A stretch of DNA of 52,843 nt, taken from the NCBI GenBank assembly GCA_001724245.1, contig MEDX01000029.1, forward strand, positions 1 to 52,843, in the 5' to 3' direction. A program made the position numbers and the translations under genes. Source of the stretch: Fonticula-like sp. SCN 57-25. Taxonomy: Eukaryota > Nucleariida > Rotosphaerida. Positions 10,550-19,947 of the stretch are shown piece by piece. Position 1 is the stretch's first letter, and each line of letters begins with the position of its first letter. Below the pieces are notes generated by a model. It was not told the DNA's origin. It made no database searches and was given only the letters and a program-made list of their open reading frames with translations.

Positions 10550-11505
10550 CGGTACGTACGGAGCCCGCTACCTCGCCACGAATTTAACGTGACTGCACGC
10601 GTTCCTGTGTTTAAGACTTGTTCCCTGATGGCCGCGCGTAGCCGGTCTTTTGCCCATGTCCGGGCAAAGATTGGTCGCGCGGTCGACGCCGCTCGCTCCA
10701 CCAGCATTGCCTCTGACTCCCCCCTGTCGTCGCCCACTGGCATGCCCCGCCAGCCCATCTTCCCGCGTCCCATCCCGGATAAGCGAGACATGAGCCGGCC
10801 GTGCTGTGCCGGTCTGCCTCGCGGGATGCGGTTTCGGATTTGCAACATGCTCATGGGTCAGCCGCCGATTGGGAAGAGGCCTCGCACAGGTCCGCATGGG
10901 TCTCCGTTACTTCCACTTCAAGTAACCCGTATGACTTCGCGTACGTCTCTGCCTGTCTCGGTGTTTAGCGCTTGCTAACATTGGCGCGCAGGGTGGGCGC
11001 GAATATTTTCCCCTCTCGGTCACACCAATATGCTTTCTTCGTTTGGGCTTTTGGACCGGCGTCAATGAGACTGTCGGACCGATCGCCTTTACTTTGAGGA
11101 TTGAGCAAGGTCTATGCGCCCATATTGAGGCACTTGACTTTAATCTTTCCTCACGCGCGCCACCACTAGCATCCACGCTATCACCATTTTGGTGCTTCGC
11201 CTCTGGGCCCGGCAACGCTCCCCCATTCTTTCCCTCTTCTTTTGATTGGGACGGGGGTGGCGGCCGGCGCTCTTTGGCTTTGTGGAGGTGGCCGCGAACC
11301 TGGGACCGGCGCGCGCTCAACCAGCCTGCTTCGCGCTTTGCGCAGCTTTCGTTGTTATTTCTCTTTTTTCCCCTCCCTTTCTTTTTAGATAAGCAAGAGC
11401 GCGCGAGTATAGAAGGTATGCCGCCATGTAGTTAACTAACGATTGTGCGCAGGTACCAGCCGTCATAGACTGTATTCATGGTATTCAAAGTGTAATATTT
11501 GTACA
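10550..11505 (+). other. Possible spliced transcript, coding potential unclear
   Basis: Downstream of the TATA box an open frame from ATG 10628 reads MAARSRSFAHVRAKIGRAVD and stays open to a good intron at 10941-10991 (gtacgt...gctaac...cgcag). Spliced through, it stops at 11066-11068 after 129 codons. Further intron-like signals follow at 11388 (polypyrimidine tract plus ttttag) and 11416-11452 (gtatgc...ctaac...cag), and a TGTACA 3' motif at 11500-11505. The predicted protein is Arg/Pro-rich and matches no family I know. It may be a rapidly evolving protein or a spliced noncoding RNA. Only the transcription and splice signals support it. Confidence 0.3.
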
Positions 11506-11524
11506 AATGCAGAAATAAAAGGGG

Positions 11525-12638
11525 TTACTGTACATGTGTTGGTGCCACGACGCAGTAGCGCGCCATAATGTCCTTGAGCCACTGAATCCACACCTCGGCC
11601 GACCTGCTCTTGTCGAACGACGACGTGTCAATAGGGATGACGCGGCTGGACGCAATTCCATCGTCAAATTCTGCCAGGGCAATGATGGGCAGCCCGTCTG
11701 GGAAAGCGATGGGCAGCCTGAGCGTCAGCAGGTAGCTCGCCGCCGTCGTCGCCCACAAAAGCGAGATCTTGGACGGCATCCCGACATCGACCTCGACAAT
11801 GTGGCGCTTAAACGTCGCCAAGACGGAAGCAATAAAGGCCGCGCGACGTTTCCGGTTGTCCTTTACGCGCTCGCGCGCCGTCTGGAACGCGGCATGCGAT
11901 TCGTTGATGAAGCTCGCGACGCCGACTTGGCTGCTGAACGGCGGAAAGACCGGCGTGCCGATCAGCTCCTCGGAAAGGCCGTCCATATCAATGCGCGCGT
12001 CGGAGCGCTGAAGGTGGGAAGCGGCGCCCACCACAAGCTCTGCCCCGATTTGACCAACTGTAGGCGCGCATGAGCATCAGACAGCAAACTAATAATTGAG
12101 GCGTACCGCGGACCGGCGCGCCAGTGTCATCCGCCACATGAGCAGCGACAATGATGCGCACAATGAAATCGGCGCCGGCGCGCGTCAAGGAATACTCGGG
12201 CGAGAGATCGCTCGACAGCGTTTCGAGCTCAAAGTTGAGCGGCGCGCACTCGAGCAGGCGGATGCAGCGAACCTGATGCTCCAGGTAGGCGCGGCGGACG
12301 TCGGCCAATAGGGCGCGCACAGCGGCGGGCGTCGTATCTGTCCAAGAGCTCCACGACGGTAGACTTGATAAAAGAGGGGAAAAGGGATACTCGGCAGAGG
12401 CCTCGTTCGCCTCGTTCACTATGAGATCCGGCGGCGTCCCGTCGTCATGCAAAATAAAAGTAACTAGACTTTATATTAGCAACACGCACACTCTCGATAG
12501 GGTTCACGTACCAAAGAGAGGGCCACCACTTGTCTGCAGCTCGGCCTCAAACGAAGCGGCCGAGAGAGCGCTCATCTCGCGCACAGCCGCCGGATTCCCC
12601 GGCTCGCCATCGCGCAGCGCCGCAATGACCCCTTCCAT
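11525..12638 (-). CDS. BABAM2: BABAM2/BRE-like subunit of BRISC and BRCA1-A complexes
   Basis: The 338-residue product is the BRE/BRCC45 scaffold, two ubiquitin E2-variant (UEV) domains that hold the K63-specific deubiquitinase BRCC36 complex together. Three exons: 12512-12638, 12107-12463, 11525-12057; introns of 48 and 49 bp. Family landmarks are HDDGTPPDLIV, the LPSWSSW loop followed by the helix LLADVRRAYLEHQVRCIR, and in the second UEV RERVKDNRKRRAAFIASVL, FKRHIVEVD and the strand pair LLTLRLPIAFPDGLPIIAL. These align in order with human BRE. No E2 catalytic Cys is present, as expected for UEVs. It is divergent from UTP18. Confidence 0.82.
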
Positions 12639-12741
12639 TGGACCCCTCACCAACGGCCACGTGCACACTGCAAGATCAAAGGTTATTTCTGTGGTAAGTT
12701 GTGGAGTTTGTGTTGCATCGTGGTCCACGTGTGTGTGAAGG
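12639..12741. promoter_or_regulatory. Bidirectional BABAM2/UTP18 promoter with two CACGTG boxes
   Basis: Only 103 bp separate the two start codons. CACGTG occurs at 12658-12663 (20 bp before the BABAM2 ATG) and 12726-12731 (11 bp before the UTP18 ATG). This palindrome is the classic bHLH (Cbf1/Myc-type) site. Function is inferred. Confidence 0.4.
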
Positions 12742-14322
12742 ATGCCGGCAGCGAAGCGCCGTGCGGTCGCCTCTGTGGCGCGGGAGCCGCCGTCGGCGCG
12801 CCTCGAAACGACCAAGCACGCCAAGGCGAACGATGAGGACGCGCTGGAAAACTGGTTGTTTGGCGGCACGGCGACGTTCGCCCAGCCCGATGAGGAGATT
12901 GAGCACGATGATGCCGATGCGGGCAAGGATGAGACGGCCCCCTCTGCCGATCAGCTTTTTGTTATCGATCGCACGCGGCGAGCCAAGCCCAAGCGCTCGT
13001 ATGAGGACGAGGATAGCGACGAGGAAGAGGCCGAGGCCGAGGCCAAGGCGCCTGCCGAGCGCGCGCCCGCCTGGCACGACGAGGACGACGAGGAGGTGGA
13101 GGTGGACATTGCCGCGCGGGCGCGCTCGCGCAAGCTGCGCCAGACCCCCGCCGAGTCGACGCTTTCCGGTAGCGAGTATCAGGAGCGTCTGCGCAAGCAG
13201 CACTCCAAGCTCCGCGCTGCGGGCGGCAGGAATGATGGTTGGGCTGCGCTCCCTGCCGCCGATGCCGAGCGCGACTCTGTCCTTGATGCGCTTGTCACCT
13301 CTCGCTCCAAGCTCGCGCGCAAGTCTGCCGCGCTCCCCTCTACTGTTCTTGATATGAGCACGCTGCGCGACGCGAACCACGCCCAGCCCAATAATGCGGT
13401 CACGCAGACTGTTGCGTTCCACCCTTCAGCGCCGGTGCTTATCACCGGCGGCTTTGACCGGACGCTGCGCATCTTTCAGATGGACGGCAAGAACAATTCT
13501 CTTATGCAGAGCGTTGCGATGGGCGACTTTCCCATCCACACTGCGCAGTTTGCGCGCGGCGGCCAGGAGGTCGTGCTTGCCTCGCGGCGCTCGCACTTTT
13601 ACGTGTACGACATTGAGGCCGGGCGGGTATCGCGCGTGCCGGGCATCATGGGCCGCCCCGAGCGCAGCCTCGAGCACCTTTCTGTGTCGCCAGACGGCAA
13701 GCTCTTTGCGTTTGGCGGCATGCGCGGCGAGATCATCCTCGTGTCGGCTGCGACGCGGCAGCTTGTGGGCACTGTCAAGATGGGCAGCGGGTTCGTAGAC
13801 ATGGCGTGGTCCGATGAGGGCCGCACGCTTTACAGCATGTCGGAGAATGGCGAGGTGTACGAGTGGGACGTGGCGGAGCGGCGCGCCCGGTGGCGCTTCC
13901 AGGACGAAGGTGCACTCCACGGGACGTCCATCGCCGCGACGGCCGGGAATCAGGGCCTGCTCGCGTGCGGGTCAAACACCGGCATTGTCAATTTCTACGA
14001 CGTTGCGGCGCTCCGCCGGGAAGGCAAGCTCACGAATGCCCCCGTGCCCGCCAAGGCGCTCATGAACCTCACGACAAGCATATCGTCGCTGCACTTTAAC
14101 CACGACGGGCAGCTGCTGCTCTTTGCCAGCCGTTCCGCCAAGGCGTCTGTGCGCGCCTTCCATACCGGAACGCGCTCCGTGTTTGGCAACTGGCCGCGGA
14201 GCAACATCCCGCTCGGCCGCGTCAACGTCATGGAGACGAGCCCGCACTCGGGCTTTTTGGCCATCGGAAATGACAAGGGCCGCGTCCTTCTCAACAGGCT
14301 AAACTACTACGCTGCATACTAA
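12742..14322 (+). CDS. UTP18: UTP18, U3 snoRNP/SSU processome WD40 protein
   Basis: This intronless gene encodes 526 residues. Utp18 is a UtpB-complex WD40 protein that assembles with U3 snoRNA on pre-18S rRNA in the nucleolus. The N-terminal 180 residues are acidic and disordered, with the family motif DALENWLFGG. The WD40 propeller follows (VTQTVAFHPSAPVLITGGFDRTLRIFQ, HLSVSPDGKLFAFGG, FVDMAWSDEGRTLYSMSENGEVYEWD), ending SGFLAIGNDKGRVLLNRLNYY, the characteristic Utp18 C-terminus. The ATG at 12742 is the first in frame after the CACGTG box. A TGTACA follows the stop by 3 bp. Confidence 0.93.
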   Translation: MPAAKRRAVASVAREPPSARLETTKHAKANDEDALENWLFGGTATFAQPDEEIEHDDADAGKDETAPSADQLFVIDRTRRAKPKRSYEDEDSDEEEAEAEAKAPAERAPAWHDEDDEEVEVDIAARARSRKLRQTPAESTLSGSEYQERLRKQHSKLRAAGGRNDGWAALPAADAERDSVLDALVTSRSKLARKSAALPSTVLDMSTLRDANHAQPNNAVTQTVAFHPSAPVLITGGFDRTLRIFQMDGKNNSLMQSVAMGDFPIHTAQFARGGQEVVLASRRSHFYVYDIEAGRVSRVPGIMGRPERSLEHLSVSPDGKLFAFGGMRGEIILVSAATRQLVGTVKMGSGFVDMAWSDEGRTLYSMSENGEVYEWDVAERRARWRFQDEGALHGTSIAATAGNQGLLACGSNTGIVNFYDVAALRREGKLTNAPVPAKALMNLTTSISSLHFNHDGQLLLFASRSAKASVRAFHTGTRSVFGNWPRSNIPLGRVNVMETSPHSGFLAIGNDKGRVLLNRLNYYAAY

Positions 14323-14695
14323 TTTTGTACAAATGGAATCCCAAATACATTTAGCTCTTTGAACGTATGGAATATGCTGCCGGAATAGACCGTAAGTCAC
14401 TGTTATACTGTATTCGCCGTGGGCTATAAACTTTTGTACTTTGTAGCATATATCGGTGAATAGGCAGCGCCCATATTCACCGAAGTATTATTCAATTCCC
14501 TGTGCTTATCATTGTGAATCAAGGGGTCCCGCCTTATTTGCTCACATCATACACATAAATTCTCCTATCAAACGTCCGGCGCCGTGGGTGCGTCCCCGCC
14601 AAAAAGGACGCGTCAGCATCTGGACCAAGGTTGACGTAATCAAAGATCGTTTAAATCGCATGCGATTACGCACCCGCGTGGTACCAAAAACCAGT
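14323..14695. other. Gene-free interval upstream of ODC
   Basis: The interval is AT-rich 3' sequence after UTP18 followed by GC-rich promoter sequence before the ODC TATA box. I see no reading frame or RNA structure in it. Confidence 0.5.
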
Positions 14696-14905
14696 TTATA
14701 AGGCGCCGAATTTTGGCCCTCTCCACCTTCGTTGTTCCCTTTCGCCCCCCTCTAGCGAGCGTTTCTCTGTCGGGCTGTACGTACCTTTTGGGTGTTTTTT
14801 GTTTTTCTTGTGTTGTGGCGGCTGCTCGGCTGCGCATGCTGATACCGCACTATGCATATTTGTATTTTTCTCGTTTCGGCGCTGTTTCTAATGCTCGCAT
14901 TTTAG
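14696..14905 (+). promoter_or_regulatory. ODC core promoter and 5'-UTR intron
   Basis: A TATA box (TTTATAAGG, 14696-14704) precedes a pyrimidine-rich leader. An apparent 5'-UTR intron runs 14777-14905 (gtacgt...tttctaatgc...ttttag), which at 129 bp is longer than the usual coding introns. It ends 11 bp before the ATG. Confidence 0.5.
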
Positions 14906-14916
14906 TTGGGGTCTCG

Positions 14917-16210
14917 ATGACAAACTCGCTTGAGAATGCTCCCGTCATGATGGCGCCTGTCGTTCACGTCCAGCCGTCGGTTACCGCCGTGCTGGACGAG
15001 CTTTCGACTCACTCCAACAACCCCGAGCTTCTTCCGTTCTTCGTCTGTGACCTGAACGTGCTGGCCGCTCGGATGACCCAGTGGCGCACCAACCTTCCCG
15101 GCGTCGTTCCCTTCTACGCCATCAAGTCGTGCCCCGACCCGCAGGTCATGCGCACTCTTTTCCAGCTCGGCGCCAACTTTGACTGCGCCAGCATGGTGCG
15201 TTTTTATTTTTCGTGTCTATTTCTTGCTAACAATCTCACGATTTTAGGGCGAGATTGCCACCGTGCTCGACCTCGGCGTGAACCCCGACAACATCATCTA
15301 TGCCAACCCGACCAAGCCGCTTGCGCACATTCGCTACGCCGCGTCCAAGGGCGTCCGCATGATGACGTTTGACAACGCCGAAGAGCTTGACAAGATCAAG
15401 GAGGGGCACCCGACCGCCCAGATGGTGCTCCGCGTGCTGGCCGACGACTCCAAGTCTGTTTGCCAGTTTGGCAAGAAGTTTGGCGTGCACCCCTCGTTCA
15501 CCGCGTCGCTTCTCGCGCGCGCCAAGGAGCTCGGCATCGACGTGATTGGCGTCAGCTTCCACGTCGGCAGCGGCTGCTTTGACCCCGAGTCGTTCGCCGA
15601 CGCTGTCCGCCGCGCGCACCTCGTGATCCAGGAGGGCATCGACCTCGGCTTTGACATGCGCCTGCTCGACCTCGGCGGCGGCTTCCCCGGCCTCGACAAT
15701 GTCGACGGCGCGCCCTTCAACGACGTTGCGGCGGCCATCCGCGGCGCCCTCGCCGAGCTGCCCGCCTCCGTCCGCGTCATTGGCGAGCCCGGCCGCTTCT
15801 TTGCCGCGCCGACGTTCACCCTGGCCGTCCACGTCACCTCGCGCCGCACCACGCTGAGCAAGAACGAGGAGGGCGAGACTGTCAAGCGCTTCATGTACTA
15901 TGTCAATGACGGCGTCTATGGCTCGTTCAACTGCATCCTCTTTGACCACGCGAACCCCAAGGCGTACGTGCTTCGCCACGGCGGCCGCTTCCTCGTCAAC
16001 GAGGCGGTCGACGCTGCCCTGCACGGCTGCAGCATCTGGGGCCCGACCTGCGACTCGATGGACCTGATCGTCCGCGAGACCGACCTCCCGGAGCTCAGCG
16101 TCGGCGACTGGCTCTACTACCCCAACATGGGCGCCTACACGCTCACGGCGTCGTCCACCTTTAACGGCTTCCCCAGGCCCGAGGTTCGCTACATCGCCCT
16201 CAAGGACTAG
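14917..16210 (+). CDS. ODC1: Ornithine decarboxylase
   Basis: The 413-residue PLP enzyme makes putrescine from ornithine, the first step of polyamine synthesis. Two coding exons: 14917-15195 and 15248-16210. The PLP lysine is K70 in FYAIKSC; HVGSGC, DLGGGFPG and GEPGRFF bind the phosphate and cofactor; the substrate-site Cys is C361 in WGPTCDSMD, at nearly the same number as in mouse ODC (C360). The dimer motif YYVNDGVYGSFNCILFDH is intact. The protein ends at RYIALKD with no C-terminal PEST-like tail. It has one of the two clear TATA boxes in the window. TGTACATA, a perfect PUF-type site, lies at 16264-16271. Confidence 0.96.
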
Positions 16211-16363
16211 GCGAGTTTTTTTCGTTAGTGTGTGTATTGTTGCTCCGCCTCTGGTAGAGAATGTGTACATAGTATCATTGTGTATAACTCTTTGTGTTTT
16301 TCTCGCGCTCGCCTGCCTGCGTGCTGCCCGTCTACAGTGTTCGATAGTATAGGCGCGCTCGTT

Positions 16364-16467
16364 CATATTGCGGAAACAATACAACTAGACTAGACTTAAT
16401 CATTTGAACCATTTCATATTGCGAACACGCTCTCATATTGCTGAATCGATACAACTAGACTAGACTT
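16364..16467. repeat. Direct repeat of 34 bp, period 70
   Basis: The segments at 16364-16397 and 16434-16467 share catattgc.gaa...atacaactagactagactt with only a few mismatches, and a third catattgcgaa start lies at 16415. The repeat sits in the AT-rich region between the convergent ODC and bZIP genes. Confidence 0.7.
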
Positions 16468-16523
16468 GAAACATATATAACAACCATCTATCATTGATGC
16501 ATGAAGATGATAAGCCGACTTGG

Positions 16524-17429
16524 CTACTTTGCGAGCTCGCCGCCGAGCGTGGCGTCGGCGCACGCCTTAAAGTAGTTTGAAAAGAACCCTGGCTTGCGCG
16601 CGTCGGCCTGCTTGCTCCCCGCGCGCGTCCTGAGCGGCGCTACTGACGGCGCTGTCTCGCCGGCGCGCGACTCTGACCCCGCGCGGTCCGTCGTGCCCAG
16701 CGCGGCCACCATGTTGGCCATCGAGTCGCCCCGCGTGAGCCGCGTGTACATTTGATCGGCAATAAAGGCATCGAGAAGGCTATCGCGCAGCTCGTCCTCC
16801 TGCTCGTCGGGGAAGGCGCGCTCGAGAATGTCGTCGGCAAAGCTCGGCATGGCAGCCAGTGCGGTGAAGGACGGGCGATGCTGCAGCGCCGATGACGGAA
16901 GGCTGTTGTCGCGTGTCAGCGTCGATGGCCTCACGGTGGTCGCGGCGGGGACGCCGGAATCGCCCCCTGTTCCCGACATGGACGCGGCAAGCATGAAAGA
17001 AGCGTTCCCAGAGCCCATGGTGGGCAGCGTCGGCGCGGGCTGCGCAGGCGCATCCTCGGTGGCGGCGCCGCCGGTCGCAACCATCGAAAGCATGCCGAGA
17101 CGGCGGTCATCAACAAATCCCCGGAGGCGCGCGATCTCGGACTCTTTGGCGGTCACCTGCTTTGAAGATAAAAGCAAAAGGTAAAGAAGCTTCATTTCGC
17201 GGCTCTTGCGGTGCTCGACCTCTTCCTGCAGTGCCTCGAGCGATGCAGTGAGCTCGAGCAGCTTCTCCTTCTGCTTGGCGCGATACTTGCGGTACTTTTC
17301 GGGGCTCCGCGACGTCCCAGTACCTTCCTCGTCCGATTCGACCTCATACTTTTCAACGCGTGCCCGCTTCGGCCCCTTTGACGCAGAGACACGCGGAACG
17401 CGGCCACTAGGGACAGCAGGCTTCACCAT
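16524..17429 (-). CDS. bZIP-type transcription factor with atypical basic region
   Basis: The gene has a single exon of 301 codons. Residues about 42-105 read as a basic region (SPEKYRKYRAKQKEKLLEL) running into a heptad leucine zipper (LTASLEALQEEVEHRKSR... LLYLLLLSSKQVTAKESEIARLRGFV). The Asn of the usual N-x7-R bZIP signature is a Ser here. The N-terminus has basic KRARVEKY, a likely nuclear signal, and an acidic VESDEEG patch. The rest is low-complexity Ser/Thr/Ala except for a conserved-looking amphipathic block (FADDILERAFPDEQEDELRD) and a C-terminal FFSNYFKACADATLGG. Targets are unknown. No TGTACA lies near its stop. It is divergent from the zinc-finger/PUF-like/Tudor gene with 124 bp between the ATGs. 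Confidence 0.65.
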   Translation of the reverse strand: MVKPAVPSGRVPRVSASKGPKRARVEKYEVESDEEGTGTSRSPEKYRKYRAKQKEKLLELTASLEALQEEVEHRKSREMKLLYLLLLSSKQVTAKESEIARLRGFVDDRRLGMLSMVATGGAATEDAPAQPAPTLPTMGSGNASFMLAASMSGTGGDSGVPAATTVRPSTLTRDNSLPSSALQHRPSFTALAAMPSFADDILERAFPDEQEDELRDSLLDAFIADQMYTRLTRGDSMANMVAALGTTDRAGSESRAGETAPSVAPLRTRAGSKQADARKPGFFSNYFKACADATLGGELAK

Positions 17430-17553
17430 CGGTCCGGATCCGCGGGGGTGCGCTCGGGTGGCGAAACCAAACAGTCACAAATCGCTGGAATTGGGGGTGT
17501 AATTTAGGGTAAAATCCGGGGTGGACAAGTCGGTTTCCCGCCAACTTTCAGCG

Positions 17554-19709
17554 ATGGGCGACGTGATCGAGCTCGTCGAGTCGACCGTCAATGGGTTTTA
17601 CGTGTGCCCGCTCGGCAACCATGTCTTGCCGCTGTACGCATTCTGATAGATATTTATGTGGGAATGACGCTCATGAGAATTAATAGCGAGTCGATGAGCA
17701 AGCATCTTCTCGTGGCGCATTTTGCCGAGATGCGCAACTACAAGCTCGAAGGACTCTACCTCGTGCGGACGTACCAGGATCCGGAGCCGGCACCGGCGCC
17801 GCGGCCTATACAATACAAGCCTCCTGTGCAGCATTTTGTACAGCGCGAGGCGGCCCAGCCAGCGCGCGAAGATGTCGAACCGGTCGACGAGCTTTCCCCG
17901 GACCGCATCCTCGCCATGGTGGCCGATCCCGCGGCCTTTAAGCAGCTCATGGACTTTTTACACAGTACGCGCTCATGTCTCTGTTTGTCTTTTTGCTAAA
18001 AACGCGCAGTGGCGACGATGGAGGAACGCTCGGTTATTTTTGATGATGTTTCGCCAATCACGGACGAACTGCTTTCTTCGCCTTCCGGCCTGCAGCTTCT
18101 CTTTGCCTTTCTCGACCTTGGCCGCGCGCGGCACCGCGCCTCTTTCCTCCAAACACTTGAAGGCAATATTGAGCGGATGCTCAGCAGCCCCAACGGCTGC
18201 TCCATCCTTGCGCATCTGATCAGCGAGAACCCCGTGACGCAAGATGTCCCGCCAAGCATCATTGAAGAGCTGCTCACGCTCGACATGCACCGCCTCGCCG
18301 TCGACCGCCACGCGAGCAGCGTCCTTTTTGCCGTCATTGAATCTGGCAGCGACGAGCACCGCGTACGCACAATAAGGACTTTTTTTGTTGCCTTTTCTTA
18401 TCTTTGCCTAGTCTGCACTGCTCGTGTCCCTTTTAGAGACGACGCTCAAGATCGCCGCGACCGAGGTCGGCCCGCGCCTCCTCCGCCGCATATTTGCGAG
18501 CAAGTCCGTTTCCCCTTCCGAGAAGCAGTTTTTCATTAGCCGGCTTCAAGGCAACCTTGCTCGTCTCGGCGCCAAATCTGCCACTGCTTCCCTCGTTCAG
18601 GACGCCCTGAATCACGCCGCCCCCGACGAGCTTGTCCGCCTGCTTGACGAGCTCGCCTACCTCCCCATCGAGCGCATGCCGAGCATCATTTACCTGCTCG
18701 GCGACGTGAACGGCTATGGCGTGGCGGTCGCCGAGACTGCGCTGCGGCTCGCCTCGCCCGCCTCGCTCGCCAAGTTTGCGCTCGTCATTGCTCAGCACTG
18801 GCCGCTCATAGAAGGCTCCGCCGACGCCATTCGGTACCTTTCGCGGTCGGAAAACGCGGCATTTGCGTCGCGCATCGCAGAGTACATGTACAGCGACGAG
18901 GTTGTCAAGAGTGGGGCCGCGTGGCGCGCGGCGGACGAGGCGTCGCGCGACGACGACCGCGGCCGCGTCGGCACCGAGATTGACGAGGAGGCCGAGCAGG
19001 ACGAGGCGGAAAAGCCGGTGCAGCAAAAGGCGGACAATAAGCAAGGCGGCGAGCAGCGAAAGTACGCGTCGGTGCAGTCGTTTTACCCGCTGCGGATAGA
19101 GGAAGACGAGGAGCTGGCCGAGGACGAACTGCAAAGAAAGTACATGAACCTCGACCTCGAGCCGCGCGACAGCCTCGCACAGTACGCGCGCAATGACCGC
19201 ATGTTTGAAATCTCATATTTGATAGGCTGTCGGCGCAGGATCCGCATTATTGGGTTGTGCGCGAGCAGGACCTTCACGACCTCTTGTTTGACAAGATGGA
19301 CGAGCTCAATGTCATTGACAAGACGGGGTACGCCGAATACCTCGAGTCGCTCGGGCTGTCGGGTTACGACGAGCAGACGATTGAGTGGAAGCCAAACGAC
19401 TTGTGCGAGGCAAAGCACGGAAGCGGGGCGGAGGCAAGATGGTTTACCGCGCGGATCTTGAAGATCAGCAAGGACAGGACGCGCGCGATCGTGCAGTTTC
19501 CCAACAAGCGTGATGAGGCGTGCGAGGTTTTGGTACGCGGGATCGTGAAGATGTGTCGTTTGCTTACACCTGTGCAGCTGTCCGACGTGCGGCCTGCGAT
19601 CAAGTACGACGAGATTGAAGAGTATAGAGTGAGCGGCGACATTAATGTTTACGAAAGGAGAAAGCTGATGCGCAACATGCCGCCGTCGGCATCGCACAAG
19701 CAGAGGTAG
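17554..19709 (+). CDS. CHHC-like zinc finger, PUF-like repeats and Tudor domain protein
   Basis: Six exons (17554-17633, 17687-17964, 18010-18362, 18412-19181, 19226-19532, 19578-19709) encode 639 residues; all five introns start gtacgc. The N-terminus has C18, H23, H33 and H38 in YVCPLGNHVLPLESMSKHLLVAH order, close to the CHHC fingers of U11-48K, TRM13 and GTSF1 but with His as the fourth ligand. Residues about 120-400 are helical repeats resembling PUF/NOP9 units (ERMLSSPNGCSILAHLI, LAVDRHASSVLFAVIE, GPRLLRRIF). After an acidic linker, residues about 550-605 form a Tudor-like barrel (LCEAKHGSG...WFTARILKI...AIVQFPN) ending with DVRPAIKYDEI. It should bind RNA and methylated Arg/Lys. No named protein of this layout is known to me. 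Confidence 0.75.
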
Positions 19710-19901
19710 ATGTTCATGATTACCTTTTTGTACAATACCAGTCATAATACATGAATTTTTTTAATACATGTCAATTAGCATCAAATACTTTATCATTTAC
19801 CTTACATTGCAAAGTCAATAGCGTGTACAATTTGTGCGTTTCTTCTTTGCGGATGTTTCGAGATCAGCGCGGCATGACGCGCCCATGCAATCCTGATTAT
19901 C

Positions 19902-19907
19902 CACGTG
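19902..19907. promoter_or_regulatory. CACGTG box upstream of UBE2O
   Basis: CACGTG lies 40 bp before the UBE2O ATG, inside a 15-bp word (tatccacgtggccgt) repeated exactly in the UTP23/uS10m promoter near 24523. Confidence 0.4.
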
Positions 19908-19947
19908 GCCGTTATTCGTGCTGACTCGGTGCTGACCTTTGGCGGCG

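Noticed and set aside
15236-16384. 382-codon open frame antisense to ODC
   Set aside because: It is a shadow of strong GC-rich codon bias: opposite ODC exons with full homology, no start context, no family match.
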